Below, piece after piece: positions 9,462-17,944 of a stretch of DNA of 50,993 nt (positions are counted from its first letter, which is position 1; each line of letters opens with the position of its first letter). The position numbers and the translations under genes are program-made. Below the pieces are notes generated by a model. The model had not been told where the DNA came from and did not search any database. It saw only the letters and a list, made by a program, of their open reading frames with translations. Source of the DNA: Bacteroidota bacterium (GTDB taxonomy: Bacteria > Bacteroidota > Bacteroidia > Chitinophagales > Chitinophagaceae); the NCBI GenBank assembly GCA_018268105.1, contig JAFDXG010000023.1, positions 1 through 50,993 on the forward strand. Reading direction: 5' to 3'.

Positions 9462-9734
9462 TTACTTCCTGATTCCAAGCTTTTCTATCAATTCACGATA
9501 CCCTTTAAGATTCTGTTTGCTCAGGTAAGACAGCAACCGTTTTCTCTCTCCTACTAATTGCAGGAGTCCCCTGTTGCTTGAAAAATCTTTTTTATTCCCT
9601 TGCAGGTGCTCAGAAATATGGGAAATACGCTCTGTTAATAATACAATCTGAGCCTCTATAGAACCTGTATTTGTGGCTTTACCACCGAAATCCGTAAAAA
9701 CTTGTGCTTTTTTTTCTGTTGTCAATGTTGGCAT
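9462..9734 (-). CDS. rpsO: 30S ribosomal protein S15
   Basis: S15 binds the central domain of 16S rRNA early in 30S assembly. The 90-residue product matches the normal S15 length, with FGGKATNTGSIEAQIVLLTERI, then LQGNKKDFSSNRGLLQLVGERKRLLSYL and the basic C-terminal helix. The frame is open 17 codons further to an ATG at 9785. I chose 9734 because that gives the family length, and because the promoter -7 box at 9783-9790 would place the transcript start downstream of the longer start. It is followed by a hairpin and pnp. Confidence 0.96.
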   Translation of the reverse strand: MPTLTTEKKAQVFTDFGGKATNTGSIEAQIVLLTERISHISEHLQGNKKDFSSNRGLLQLVGERKRLLSYLSKQNLKGYRELIEKLGIRK

Positions 9735-9782
9735 CTCAATTTTATTTAATTCATCCCAAAGAAATCTTCTATAATTTGGCGG

Positions 9783-9790
9783 CAAAGGTA
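9783..9790 (-). promoter_or_regulatory. -7 promoter box TACCTTTG for rpsO
   Basis: On the minus strand the box reads TACCTTTG (full TAnnTTTG match). The predicted transcript start, near 9775, leaves a 5' leader of about 40 nt. It rules out the longer rpsO frame beginning at 9785. A TTTG lies 15 nt upstream, shorter than the usual -33 spacing. Confidence 0.6.
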
Positions 9791-9820
9791 GTAAATTATA
9801 AAATTCAAACTAATTTATTT

Positions 9821-10333
9821 TTATTTCAAATATTTCAGATTCAGACCATAGAGTATAACAAATACGATCCCGATACCCCCTGTTCCTATAGTTGATAACA
9901 TTGAAATAAAATTCTCTCCAAAAATATATAAAGGACCCGCTATGCCAAGAATAGTGCCTAAGATATACAGCCAATATCCTGATTTTTTCAATCGGAACAT
10001 CAGCATTGCACCCAAAAGCGTGCATATTGAAGCTACTATACTAAATATATCACTTCTTTTCATGTTTTCCGGTTTTACTAATTCGTTAGTATCTGAAATG
10101 ATTCTCTTAGCAATGCCTGAATTAGCGTTTCCCCCCTCATCAATTTTATTTTTAGCATCATCCATTGCTGTTTGAACTAGGTCTGCCCTGGTATCAGCAG
10201 TAATATAGGAAAAACTACTGCCAATGATTGAAAGCCCGCTACCAATAAAAGTAAGAATACATAATACAGTCAGAAACACAGGACGTACAGGTTTAGTAAT
10301 AATTGATTGGGCAGGTGATTGAGTATTTTCCAT
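9821..10333 (-). CDS. Small membrane protein of unknown function
   Basis: I do not recognise a family. The 170 residues show a short polar N-terminus, then four likely membrane segments: about 18-42 (FLTVLCILTFIGSGLSIIGS), about 97-114 (SIVASICTLLGAMLMF), about 120-140 (GYWLYILGTILGIAGPLYIF) and about 148-168 (GTGGIGIVFVILYGL). A charged loop of roughly 50 residues (TRADLVQTAMDDAKNKIDEGG) lies between the first two. This arrangement is common in uncharacterised Bacteroidota membrane proteins. The gene sits upstream of rpsO on the same strand, but rpsO has its own promoter inside the short gap, so a functional link is not indicated. Confidence 0.7.
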   Translation of the reverse strand: MENTQSPAQSIITKPVRPVFLTVLCILTFIGSGLSIIGSSFSYITADTRADLVQTAMDDAKNKIDEGGNANSGIAKRIISDTNELVKPENMKRSDIFSIVASICTLLGAMLMFRLKKSGYWLYILGTILGIAGPLYIFGENFISMLSTIGTGGIGIVFVILYGLNLKYLK

Positions 10334-10432
10334 TTTTATGTGAAGATTTAAAATTTCAAGAGTAAATAAATTTTATTAATCAGTAATTTACGTCAATTTT
10401 TAATACTCCGACTAAACCTGAAAACAGGCTTT

Positions 10433-11521
10433 GTGGCTCATATATATTTTACTGTTATTAACGACCTCACTTTTGATCAGCGTATGCAACGTATTTGCCG
10501 TACACTGTCGGCAAATGGATTTGAAGTAACACTGGTGGGAAAAAAAACAAAATCATCTGTTCCTCTCCTTAAAGAAACCTATCATCAACACCGGATGCGC
10601 TGCTTTTTTTCCAAAGGGAAAGCCCATTACCTGGAGATCAATATTCGTCTTTTAATTTATTTACTGTTCAGAAAAATAGATATTATATGTGCCATAGATC
10701 TGGATACCATCGTTCCATGTTATCTTGTTTCGAGACTAAAAAAGATAAATCGGGTATATGATGCGCATGAATTGTTTTCTGAAATGAAGGAAGTGGTAAC
10801 CAGAAAGGGAGTACAGAAATTCTGGAAGGGTGTTGAAAAAAAATATATTCCACTTTTTCCCAATGGTTACACCGTATCTCAGCATATAGCAGATGAATTT
10901 AATAAAAAGTATGCTGTATTGTACCGGGTCATCAGGAACCTGCCACTATTATATACGGGCAACGGTAGTTCGCAAATGCAGGGAACTGATATGATATACC
11001 AGGGAGCCGTAAACGAAGCAAGGGGTTTTGAATTTCTTATCCCGGCAATGCAGCAAATACCTTCCCGATTATTTATTTACGGGGATGGTAATTTTATGGA
11101 TCAATTGAAAAAACTGATAAAAATAAATAATGTCAGTGATAAAGTATTCCTGATGGGAATGCTGGCTCCATCAGAGCTTAGAAAAAAAACATCAGAATAC
11201 CATATTGGCTTTAACCTTGTAGAAAATACCGGGTTGAACCAATATTATTCGCTGGCAAATAAATTCTTTGATTATATACATGCCGGTGTACCCCAGATAA
11301 CCATGAAATTTCCCGAATATGAATATATCAATAAGGAATATGAAGTGGCAGTTTTGATTGATGATTTAGATCCCGAAAATATAGTGGCAGCTTACCGGCA
11401 ATTATGCAACCGTGACTTTTACAACAGGCTACGAAACAATTGTATTAATGCAAGTGAAAAATATAACTGGCAAAACGAAGAAAAAAAACTGATTGAATTT
11501 TACTATACAATAGCGCAATAA
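10433..11521 (+). CDS. Glycosyltransferase, GT4-like
   Basis: A 362-residue predicted cytoplasmic glycosyltransferase of the GT-B fold. The N-terminal acceptor domain begins VINDLTFDQRMQRICRTLSANGFEVTLVG, a typical opening for this group in Bacteroidota. IICAIDLDTIVPCYLVSRL and VYDAHELFSEMKEV follow, the latter being the usual DAHEL-type acceptor motif. The C-terminal donor domain contains LFIYGDGNFMDQL and, near residue 270-295, the segment GLNQYYSLANKFFDYIHAGVPQI, where a canonical ExxxxxxxE pair is only partly kept. The start is GTG at 10433, the first start in the frame. The sugar and acceptor cannot be read. It forms a pair with the next gene, 4 nt downstream. Confidence 0.85.
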   Translation: MAHIYFTVINDLTFDQRMQRICRTLSANGFEVTLVGKKTKSSVPLLKETYHQHRMRCFFSKGKAHYLEINIRLLIYLLFRKIDIICAIDLDTIVPCYLVSRLKKINRVYDAHELFSEMKEVVTRKGVQKFWKGVEKKYIPLFPNGYTVSQHIADEFNKKYAVLYRVIRNLPLLYTGNGSSQMQGTDMIYQGAVNEARGFEFLIPAMQQIPSRLFIYGDGNFMDQLKKLIKINNVSDKVFLMGMLAPSELRKKTSEYHIGFNLVENTGLNQYYSLANKFFDYIHAGVPQITMKFPEYEYINKEYEVAVLIDDLDPENIVAAYRQLCNRDFYNRLRNNCINASEKYNWQNEEKKLIEFYYTIAQ

Positions 11522-11525
11522 ATTA

Positions 11526-12641
11526 TTGGAAAAATATCTTCATATAATATGTCTTGATGTACCTTATCCACCTGATTATGGTGGCGTATTCGATCTTTTT
11601 TATAAACTCAGGTACCTGAAAGAGCGTGGTGTAAAAATTATTTTGCACTGCTTTGAATATGGACGTGGGCAACAATCTGCATTAAATGAGTATTGTACAA
11701 AGGTATTTTATTATAAAAGAAATACAGGAATACGGTCAGTATCATTCACTGTTCCATATATAGTTAAATCAAGGGATGACAAAAGACTACTGCAAAATTT
11801 ATCTGCTGACAACTATCCGGTTTTGCTCGAAGGTACTCACTGCACTTTTTTGCTCTGGAAAAATAAGCTCAAAGACAGAAAGGTACTATTGCGGCTGCAT
11901 AATATTGAGACAGATTATTACCGGCAGATGGCAATAAATACCAGCAGCTTTATCAGGAAACTATATTATTGGAATGAATGCAGGCTATTAAGAAAATATG
12001 AACCCCGGGTTATAAGCAGGGCCGATAGTTTGCTTACGGTTTCTGAAAAAGATGCGGTACAATTAAAGCTCTTTGCAAAGCAGGCAGATTACCTTCCGGT
12101 ATTTACCGGCTGGAACAATATCAGTTCCAAACCCGGAACAGGCAACTATTGCCTTTATCATGGTAATTTATCAGTGGCAGAAAATGAAGCAGCTGCCTTG
12201 TGGCTGATTGAATCAGTATTTTCAGATTTAGAAATTCCATTAAGAATTGCCGGAAGAAATCCCTCACAAAAACTTATTCATGCTGCATCCAAGCACCCGC
12301 ATATTAAAATTATCAGCAACCCTGGTGATGCTGAAATGGAGCAACTGGTAGGCGAAGCTCAAATCAATTTGTTGCCTACTTTCAGTTCAACCGGTGTAAA
12401 AATAAAATTACTGCATGCTGTTTTTTGCGGTAGGCATTGTATTGTCAACAGGATGGCGGTAGAAGGTACCCGGTTAGAAGCCGCATGTATTTTTGCAAAA
12501 GATGAAAAAGAATTTCAGGTTCAGATTAAATTGATATATCACAGTCCCTTTACACAATCTCATATTGAAATCAGGAAGAATCTGCTGCAAATACATTATA
12601 ACAATGCGGAAAATGCAGATAAACTAACAGCGATGATATAG
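11526..12641 (+). CDS. Glycosyltransferase
   Basis: A 371-residue GT-B type glycosyltransferase. The N-terminus IICLDVPYPPDYGGVFDLFYKLRYLKERG is the standard first strand and glycine loop of the family. LLRLHNIETDYYRQM matches the HNIExxYY element found in GT4-like enzymes. The donor domain includes CLYHGNLSVAENEAAALWL, LRIAGRNPSQKL and LLPTFSSTGVKIKLLHAVFCGRHCIVN. The start is TTG at 11526, since the next Met is far inside the conserved domain. It lies 4 nt after the preceding glycosyltransferase and is surely cotranscribed with it. Together they probably modify a cell-surface polysaccharide or glycoprotein. The gene ends 1 bp from the convergent minus-strand gene. Confidence 0.85.
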   Translation: MEKYLHIICLDVPYPPDYGGVFDLFYKLRYLKERGVKIILHCFEYGRGQQSALNEYCTKVFYYKRNTGIRSVSFTVPYIVKSRDDKRLLQNLSADNYPVLLEGTHCTFLLWKNKLKDRKVLLRLHNIETDYYRQMAINTSSFIRKLYYWNECRLLRKYEPRVISRADSLLTVSEKDAVQLKLFAKQADYLPVFTGWNNISSKPGTGNYCLYHGNLSVAENEAAALWLIESVFSDLEIPLRIAGRNPSQKLIHAASKHPHIKIISNPGDAEMEQLVGEAQINLLPTFSSTGVKIKLLHAVFCGRHCIVNRMAVEGTRLEAACIFAKDEKEFQVQIKLIYHSPFTQSHIEIRKNLLQIHYNNAENADKLTAMI

Positions 12642-12642
12642 T

Positions 12643-13308
12643 TTATTTTCTTTTATACTTAAGCACTACCGATGCTTTTTGGGTCATCGAAATTGTTTGG
12701 CCCTGGTAATTTTGATTTGAAGTTTGATTCATCCCCCCAAAAAATCTCAGTGTGTCAGATACTATACTAAACTTTGCACCACTTGGTTCACTGGTGGTAG
12801 TGGATGGAATATTGCTTATACCATCGGGAACAGAAATTAATGCACCGTTGGGTAAGTATAAAGAATCACTGCCAATCTGCTGATATTTTCCCGAGCTGCT
12901 TGATGCAGGAATATCAACTTCGAAAGGTAGTTCCTGAGCTGGTGTGGGAATCCCCCTTATAGAAGTTTGCATTTTTGCATTTGTGGAAATTGTATAACTC
13001 AAATCTGTAGAAATTATGTCAGTAGCAGTAATTTTAAGGCTGCCCTTATTGTTTATCGTTGTAGTTTTATAAGAGGTTGTTATTTCAATATTACCCAACA
13101 TATCATCCGTTGCTTTACCGGTAGATGAAACATCCATATCGGCCCCAATAAAACTCCAATCTCCAATAATAGAAGTATTGCCGCTATTATTCCCATTATT
13201 GTTTGCATTATTAGAAGGAAGGCTGCTGTCAATAGAAAGTTCTTTTTGACATGAAAAGAAAATACATGAGGTAGTAGCTAATAGAATAAAGTTTATTAAC
13301 GCTTTCAT
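12643..13308 (-). CDS. Putative lipoprotein of unknown function
   Basis: A 221-residue protein with a clear lipoprotein signal: MKALINFILLATTSCIFFSC, so Cys20 would be lipidated. An Asn/Gly/Ser-rich linker (about 31-47) follows, then GDWSFIGADMDVSS, a start typical of lipocalin-like lipoproteins of this phylum. The remaining sequence is rich in beta-forming residues and ends in LKYKRK. No catalytic motif is visible. I chose ATG 13308 because the signal peptide begins there; the frame extends 13 codons further to 13347 without adding recognisable sequence. Stop codons of this gene and the convergent glycosyltransferase are 1 bp apart. Confidence 0.75.
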   Translation of the reverse strand: MKALINFILLATTSCIFFSCQKELSIDSSLPSNNANNNGNNSGNTSIIGDWSFIGADMDVSSTGKATDDMLGNIEITTSYKTTTINNKGSLKITATDIISTDLSYTISTNAKMQTSIRGIPTPAQELPFEVDIPASSSSGKYQQIGSDSLYLPNGALISVPDGISNIPSTTTSEPSGAKFSIVSDTLRFFGGMNQTSNQNYQGQTISMTQKASVVLKYKRK

Positions 13309-13393
13309 AGTTTGCTTTATAGTTTGTACAAAGATGCAAAAAAGCAATGATTTTTTCTAACATATATAGGGAAAAGAGTGAGACTATGAAAGG

Positions 13394-13429
13394 TAAAGAA
13401 AGACGTGAGAAGTTTTCACAACTCACGTC
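13394..13429 (-). terminator. Probable intrinsic terminator of the collagen-like lipoprotein gene
   Basis: On the minus strand an 8-bp perfect stem (GACGTGAG with CTCACGTC, 12-nt loop) is followed by TTTCTTTA. It lies about 35 nt after the stop at 13464. The tail is interrupted by a C, so strength is uncertain. Confidence 0.5.
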
Positions 13430-13463
13430 ACCCGTGTTTTTTCTCGCATCAAAAAATACTGCG

Positions 13464-14033
13464 CTAATCTTTTATGTTCAGGTATTTTTTAACAGCGTTA
13501 TAATCGTTCCAATCTACAGGCGATGCGGATGATTTACGTCCCGCTGCTGTACCTCCCGGAATTAAAATATATCTTACAGGAAGTCCCTGAAGTTTGAAGT
13601 TGGATGTTAGCTGAATCGTATTTAAGTAAAATAATGCATCAATATAAAAAGAACTACCCAAATATGGCAATGCTAAAACAGTAGGGTCAGTTGGAGTTCC
13701 ATTAAAATCGGCAAATACTTTTACCATTCCTTTATTTAGGATATCCAGACTTAATTGAGGTACAGAGATAATGGCTGTATATGAAACCGTATCTACAATT
13801 GCTCCATTATGAATTGTATCCGGGAGCCATTTGGCAGTGTCTGTCCAATCGGAATAAATTACATTAGCAGTTCCGGGATCTCCTTTGTCCCCTTTTGCTC
13901 CTGCATTACCCTGTGCACCTTGTGCACCCTGAGGGCCTTGTGCACCCTGAGGACCTTCTTTGGAGCAGGAAGAAAAAGATATTGCAATTACTACTAAAAA
14001 TGCAGCAAAAAGTTCCAGCGTTATTCTTTTCAT
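13464..14033 (-). CDS. Lipoprotein with short collagen-like repeat
   Basis: A 189-residue lipoprotein. The signal peptide MKRITLELFAAFLVVIAISFSSC places the lipidated Cys at about residue 23. Immediately after it, eight or nine Gly-X-Y triplets follow (GPQ GAQ GPQ GAQ GAQ GNA GAK GDK GDP), a bacterial collagen-like stalk at about 27-53. The C-terminal globular part (about 55-189) has no motif I recognise. In this phylum such short collagen-like stalks occur at the N-terminus of small surface lipoproteins and probably trimerise to project the C-terminal domain. I chose ATG 14033 for the signal peptide. It lies downstream of the susCD operon with a 132-nt gap and may be a separate unit. Confidence 0.8.
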   Translation of the reverse strand: MKRITLELFAAFLVVIAISFSSCSKEGPQGAQGPQGAQGAQGNAGAKGDKGDPGTANVIYSDWTDTAKWLPDTIHNGAIVDTVSYTAIISVPQLSLDILNKGMVKVFADFNGTPTDPTVLALPYLGSSFYIDALFYLNTIQLTSNFKLQGLPVRYILIPGGTAAGRKSSASPVDWNDYNAVKKYLNIKD

Positions 14034-14165
14034 AAAGTATATGTTTGTTTTGTTAATACCTCTAAAATAAGACATTTAGCAGCTAATACATTAAATGAGG
14101 ATATCAATTCTGCTGAATATAAAAAAATATTCTTATTTAGACCTGCTTTTTACAGACTATTTTCT

Positions 14166-15491
14166 TTATCTGGGACGATGCCAACTGATCCAGGCCCGGG
14201 CATTGGCTGCATTCACCATGTCGTACTGGTCATCACTAATCTGTACCAGATAAAAGCCACCTGATTCCATAAGTTTTATAGCGGTATTAACATAAGGATT
14301 TATTGCGTCATTAGGTATATCACCCAAGTCTCCCAGGTAAGTTCCAAATCGTATACGTCCATCTGTAGTAAAAGTTGGCGCGTTGAAGGCAGTTCCAAAA
14401 CTCAGGGTCAACTGACCACTTTCATTCATCAGATAACCGGCAAGGTCATAAGTGATGCCACCGCTGGTACCAAACTGCGGCCAAAATCCCAAAGCCACAA
14501 AATTTTGTATTCCCTGTAGTCCATACGCATCATCCACTCCATCCACATGAAAGCCGGTATAGGTGTACCAGAAGCTACCCTCATCTACCATAGTCTGCCA
14601 CCATTTGTGTGGTGCATCTACATCCAATACCTGAGGCTTTATTATCCCTTTTATGGTAGCAGTAGTACCAACACCTACATTCCCGGTAATTGTTTGTGTT
14701 GTTCCCGACCAAACAGGGTTATAAAAACCAGATACTACCGTAGAGCCTGCCAAAAATGGCTGAGAGAACTCTATTCCATTCAATGAAAAATAAAAAGTGG
14801 TAGTGAAAGAATTCACATTTCCCTGGTCGTCAACCCAGGTAATAATAATTGTTCGGGTATTGGTATCGAAATTGAGATCGTAAGATTTCCCTCCAACCGT
14901 AAATACTTTGAAATACTGTAATATCTTTCCTAATGCATTATGAAATAGGTTAACATTGAATGCTCCGGTTGTATAGGCTTCTGCTTCCTGCTGTGTTGCT
15001 TTTACCAGCATAGCTTTACTCCCATTGACCCTGCCTGTTAGTTGAATAGTATCTATACCGGTAGAGTCGTTGAAGAAAAACTCAAAATCTGATTGTTTCC
15101 CTATGCCGTCTTTACCACCATTTACTGTTCCGTCAGGGTCTGAAAGTACATGGATATAACTGTAGGTATCAAAAATAATACTTGGTTGCTGTAATGCTTT
15201 GAGCCGGTAGCTGCTTTCTTTAAGTGTAACTGCAGAAGCCGAGTCGAAATCAGATACCATATCCACCCTGTTGGCATTATTGAACTTCAAATAAAACCCA
15301 TAAGCGCCACCACCTTCTGGTTTCAGTATCATTTTCCAGCCATAAGGGGCGCCGCTGAGTTGTTCCTGGTAAGCACTCAGGCGTTTTGACAACCTTTGAT
15401 CCGGTGATTCATTAAACAAATGATCATCATTCTTTCTACAGGATGATGCGGCTACAAGCAGCAACAAAAAATAAACAGATAATTTCTTCAT
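14166..15491 (-). CDS. DUF4302 domain lipoprotein
   Basis: A 441-residue lipoprotein. Its signal peptide MKKLSVYFLLLLVAASSC gives Cys18 as the lipid anchor, followed by RKNDDHLFNESPDQRLSKRLSAYQEQLSGAPYGWKM, the characteristic N-terminal stretch of the DUF4302 family. The rest is beta-rich and contains ISWHRPR at the very end. Function is unknown. In many Bacteroidota a DUF4302 gene follows susC, susD and a zinc metallopeptidase lipoprotein, as here, so it is probably a surface lipoprotein of the same uptake or processing system. I chose ATG 15491 for the signal peptide; longer starts would overlap the preceding stop. It is the last gene of the operon. Confidence 0.82.
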   Translation of the reverse strand: MKKLSVYFLLLLVAASSCRKNDDHLFNESPDQRLSKRLSAYQEQLSGAPYGWKMILKPEGGGAYGFYLKFNNANRVDMVSDFDSASAVTLKESSYRLKALQQPSIIFDTYSYIHVLSDPDGTVNGGKDGIGKQSDFEFFFNDSTGIDTIQLTGRVNGSKAMLVKATQQEAEAYTTGAFNVNLFHNALGKILQYFKVFTVGGKSYDLNFDTNTRTIIITWVDDQGNVNSFTTTFYFSLNGIEFSQPFLAGSTVVSGFYNPVWSGTTQTITGNVGVGTTATIKGIIKPQVLDVDAPHKWWQTMVDEGSFWYTYTGFHVDGVDDAYGLQGIQNFVALGFWPQFGTSGGITYDLAGYLMNESGQLTLSFGTAFNAPTFTTDGRIRFGTYLGDLGDIPNDAINPYVNTAIKLMESGGFYLVQISDDQYDMVNAANARAWISWHRPR

Positions 15492-15513
15492 AATCATTGA
15501 GCGATAAAAGTTC

Positions 15514-16434
15514 TTAATAAAGCAGACCATCTACAGCCGTCCTCACTTTTGTTTGTAACTGTGCAAAATCAATATTCCAAGCCTGCTTATAATAATTTAC
15601 GATAATTGATTTCTTTGTCCGCAACCGCGATACCGCCTGATCTCTGGTAGTACCACGGTCTGAAACTCCTTCGGGAATAGAAGCAATCATTTGTTCAAAC
15701 CATTCATTTCCGTTTACCAGCAAGTGAGATATCATTTCAACAAAATCATCGTCTACCGTATTCATGGAGTAAGCAGTGATAAATCCATCCCTTAGCGCTT
15801 TCTCATCCGTATAGTCCTGCCAGTTGGAGGTGATCAAGCTTGGATTGAGATTTTTGAAATCAATAGGATATAAAATATTCTGATGAAGGATATGTCCAAA
15901 CTCATGCTGGATAGTCAGGAACATTTGTTTTATCCAGAAACTATCAGCTACATTATATCCCTGCATTCCTTTTACTTTGGTATAGTTAATAGCAAGAAGA
16001 ATGATCTTTTTACCTCCCTCTGCCACACCAAGTTTGATAGCTCCGCTTTGCTCATAAGCCGGGCTGCCAATCATATATATTATTTTGGGAGATATTTTAT
16101 TAAAAAAATCAGGGGAACCCATACTTGTATAAGGTGCTATCCAGGTTTTCCGTATAGCACTTAAAATTGGTACAATATATTCTTCTTTGGGTGGTACAAT
16201 AGTGTAGCTTATATCACCAATATCTTCAAATGCATCCCATTTATATTTTGCACTGATATTATAAGGTGTGGTAAGCGAATCACTGATCCATTTATCAATA
16301 TTTCCCTGTGCCCAGGTGCCGCCGCCAAGGTCTACAATATCTTCCGCTTCGGAAGGATTAAATTTTTCCTTCTCACAAGACATCAGCCCTGTCAAGATTG
16401 TTACACATAGAAACCCAATGATGACATTCTTCAT
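15514..16434 (-). CDS. Putative zinc-binding metallopeptidase lipoprotein (Mx1-like)
   Basis: A 306-residue lipoprotein (signal MKNVIIGFLCVTILTGLMSC, Cys20). The catalytic zinc helix is HEFGHILHQ at about residue 178, an HExxH followed by further helix residues. Downstream, DDDFVEMISHLL offers the glutamate expected as third ligand in this family. The N-terminal segment TPYNISAKYKWDAFEDIGDISYTIVPPKEEYIVPILSAI is typical of the putative zinc-binding metallopeptidases found next to SusC/SusD. It should act at the outer surface on a peptide or glycoprotein substrate, but the substrate is unknown. It starts 12 nt after susD and is followed 22 nt later by the DUF4302 gene. Confidence 0.88.
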   Translation of the reverse strand: MKNVIIGFLCVTILTGLMSCEKEKFNPSEAEDIVDLGGGTWAQGNIDKWISDSLTTPYNISAKYKWDAFEDIGDISYTIVPPKEEYIVPILSAIRKTWIAPYTSMGSPDFFNKISPKIIYMIGSPAYEQSGAIKLGVAEGGKKIILLAINYTKVKGMQGYNVADSFWIKQMFLTIQHEFGHILHQNILYPIDFKNLNPSLITSNWQDYTDEKALRDGFITAYSMNTVDDDFVEMISHLLVNGNEWFEQMIASIPEGVSDRGTTRDQAVSRLRTKKSIIVNYYKQAWNIDFAQLQTKVRTAVDGLLY

Positions 16435-16446
16435 AAAAGTGTTTTA

Positions 16447-17931
16447 TTATCTGTTCAAATAAGTAATACCGGAAAGTTTTACTTCATCCGGTAATTTTAA
16501 CTGCCTCAGCTTATCGTCAGGACCTATTTCAAGTGTTTTTGTTACTACTCCGCCGGTACCTACAAATTCATGAGTTACCGTAAGTCCATATCTCAAAATG
16601 TCAAACCAGCGCATGCCTTCGTGAACAAATTCTATACGGCGCAATTCCAAAATATATTTTACTAAAGCTTCCTGTATAGAATAGTCATTGTTGTAATGTT
16701 GTCTCACTTTAGTCTGTGTAACTGTTCTGTTAGCAGGAAGTGTACCAGGGGTTACTCCTGTAAGCCTTGTACTTAAGAAAAGGTTGATATCTTTAATAGC
16801 TGCATCATAATTGCCCAGGTAGGCATTTGCTTCGGCTTTATTAAATAATACTTCTTCTGTTGTGAAAAGGCATATAGTACCATAAGCCAATCCAAAATCA
16901 GAAGTCGGATTGTCTTGTGCAAAGTCGGTATAGTTGAGTTTGGGAACTCCCGGGTTTTTTTGAGATCCAACAAAACCGGTAATATAAGCCCAGTTTCCAC
17001 CGGTTACTTCAAGCGGAGTATCAAAAATTTCATTTTTTATACCAGGTGTAAGCGCATACCGGTACCTTATAAAACTTAGTGCATAAGTATATATTGAAGG
17101 ACAGGTCATCAGCAACAGGTTAGCGGGTTCTGTTGTCTTTTGATATTCTGCCGGAAGATTATTAATTCCATAAGTTTGATATGTGGTATTCCAGGGACGA
17201 AGATTAGGCAGGAGGTCGGGTACTGCGGTGTTGGCATATTGCACTGCTTTCTCATAATCTTTTTTGTATAAATAAAATCTCGCTGCAAATGCATTGGCAG
17301 CCGCCCGTGTGAAATGATAACGGGGTACCTTATACGAAGCATCGTCAAGTAAGGGTAAACCTTCCAGGAGGTCTTTTTCAATTTTCTCATAAACATCTGC
17401 CACCGTACCCCTGCTGTATTGTTTATTAACTACGGTTTCCGGTTCCGTTACATAGGGTACACCTGGGTTGGAACTTGCCGAACCTGGGTTGTATGGTTTT
17501 GCATACAATGTAACCAACATGAAATGTGCATAAGCCCTTGCCACCAATGCTTCGCCTTTCTGGCTTTGATAATCTTTTGTTTTAGACGCTTCATTACAGG
17601 CCTGCAATGCCTGGTTGGCCGAAGCTATGGCCGTATAGCAGGCATACCAGTAATTGTCGGGCGAATCCTGATCGGAGTTAGGGACATTTTCAAACGCATA
17701 AGGCGCCGAATTAGTAACATCCGCTTCACCGGAGCCTTTATCACCGGCATTATCCGACATCGCTTCTGCAAATGCCATATAACTACCCTGGGGATAAGCA
17801 CTTGCCAGCAGTTGTGATACTTTTGCCGGATCTGTAAGCTTTGCCCTGTTATCGGGTTCCCTTTCAAGATACTTATCACAGGAACCCAGCATTACAAGCA
17901 ACACCAATGCACAACTAAGTTTATACTTCAT
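16447..17931 (-). CDS. SusD/RagB family nutrient-binding lipoprotein
   Basis: A 494-residue outer-membrane lipoprotein (signal MKYKLSCALVLLVMLGSC, Cys18, then DKYLEREPDNRAKL). It shows the SusD fold: a helical N-terminal region with TPR-like helices (YTAIASANQALQACNEAS, KGEALVARAYAHFMLVTLYAKPYNP) and a C-terminal part with LFTTEEVLFNKAEANAYLGNYDAAIKDIN and ILELRRIEFVHEGMRWFDILRYGL, the last being the most diagnostic SusD motif. It forms the lid over the SusC transporter encoded 13 nt upstream. The ligand cannot be read. The neighbouring metallopeptidase, and the absence of glycoside hydrolases in the window, suggest a peptide or protein-derived ligand rather than a glycan (inference). Confidence 0.95.
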   Translation of the reverse strand: MKYKLSCALVLLVMLGSCDKYLEREPDNRAKLTDPAKVSQLLASAYPQGSYMAFAEAMSDNAGDKGSGEADVTNSAPYAFENVPNSDQDSPDNYWYACYTAIASANQALQACNEASKTKDYQSQKGEALVARAYAHFMLVTLYAKPYNPGSASSNPGVPYVTEPETVVNKQYSRGTVADVYEKIEKDLLEGLPLLDDASYKVPRYHFTRAAANAFAARFYLYKKDYEKAVQYANTAVPDLLPNLRPWNTTYQTYGINNLPAEYQKTTEPANLLLMTCPSIYTYALSFIRYRYALTPGIKNEIFDTPLEVTGGNWAYITGFVGSQKNPGVPKLNYTDFAQDNPTSDFGLAYGTICLFTTEEVLFNKAEANAYLGNYDAAIKDINLFLSTRLTGVTPGTLPANRTVTQTKVRQHYNNDYSIQEALVKYILELRRIEFVHEGMRWFDILRYGLTVTHEFVGTGGVVTKTLEIGPDDKLRQLKLPDEVKLSGITYLNR

Positions 17932-17944
17932 AGTGTATCTTTTA

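Noticed and set aside
14115..14132. AT-only hairpin (GAATAT/ATATTC) downstream of the DUF4302 gene
   Set aside because: Six A-T-rich pairs are too weak to call a terminator, and the tract is expected by chance in AT-rich spacers.
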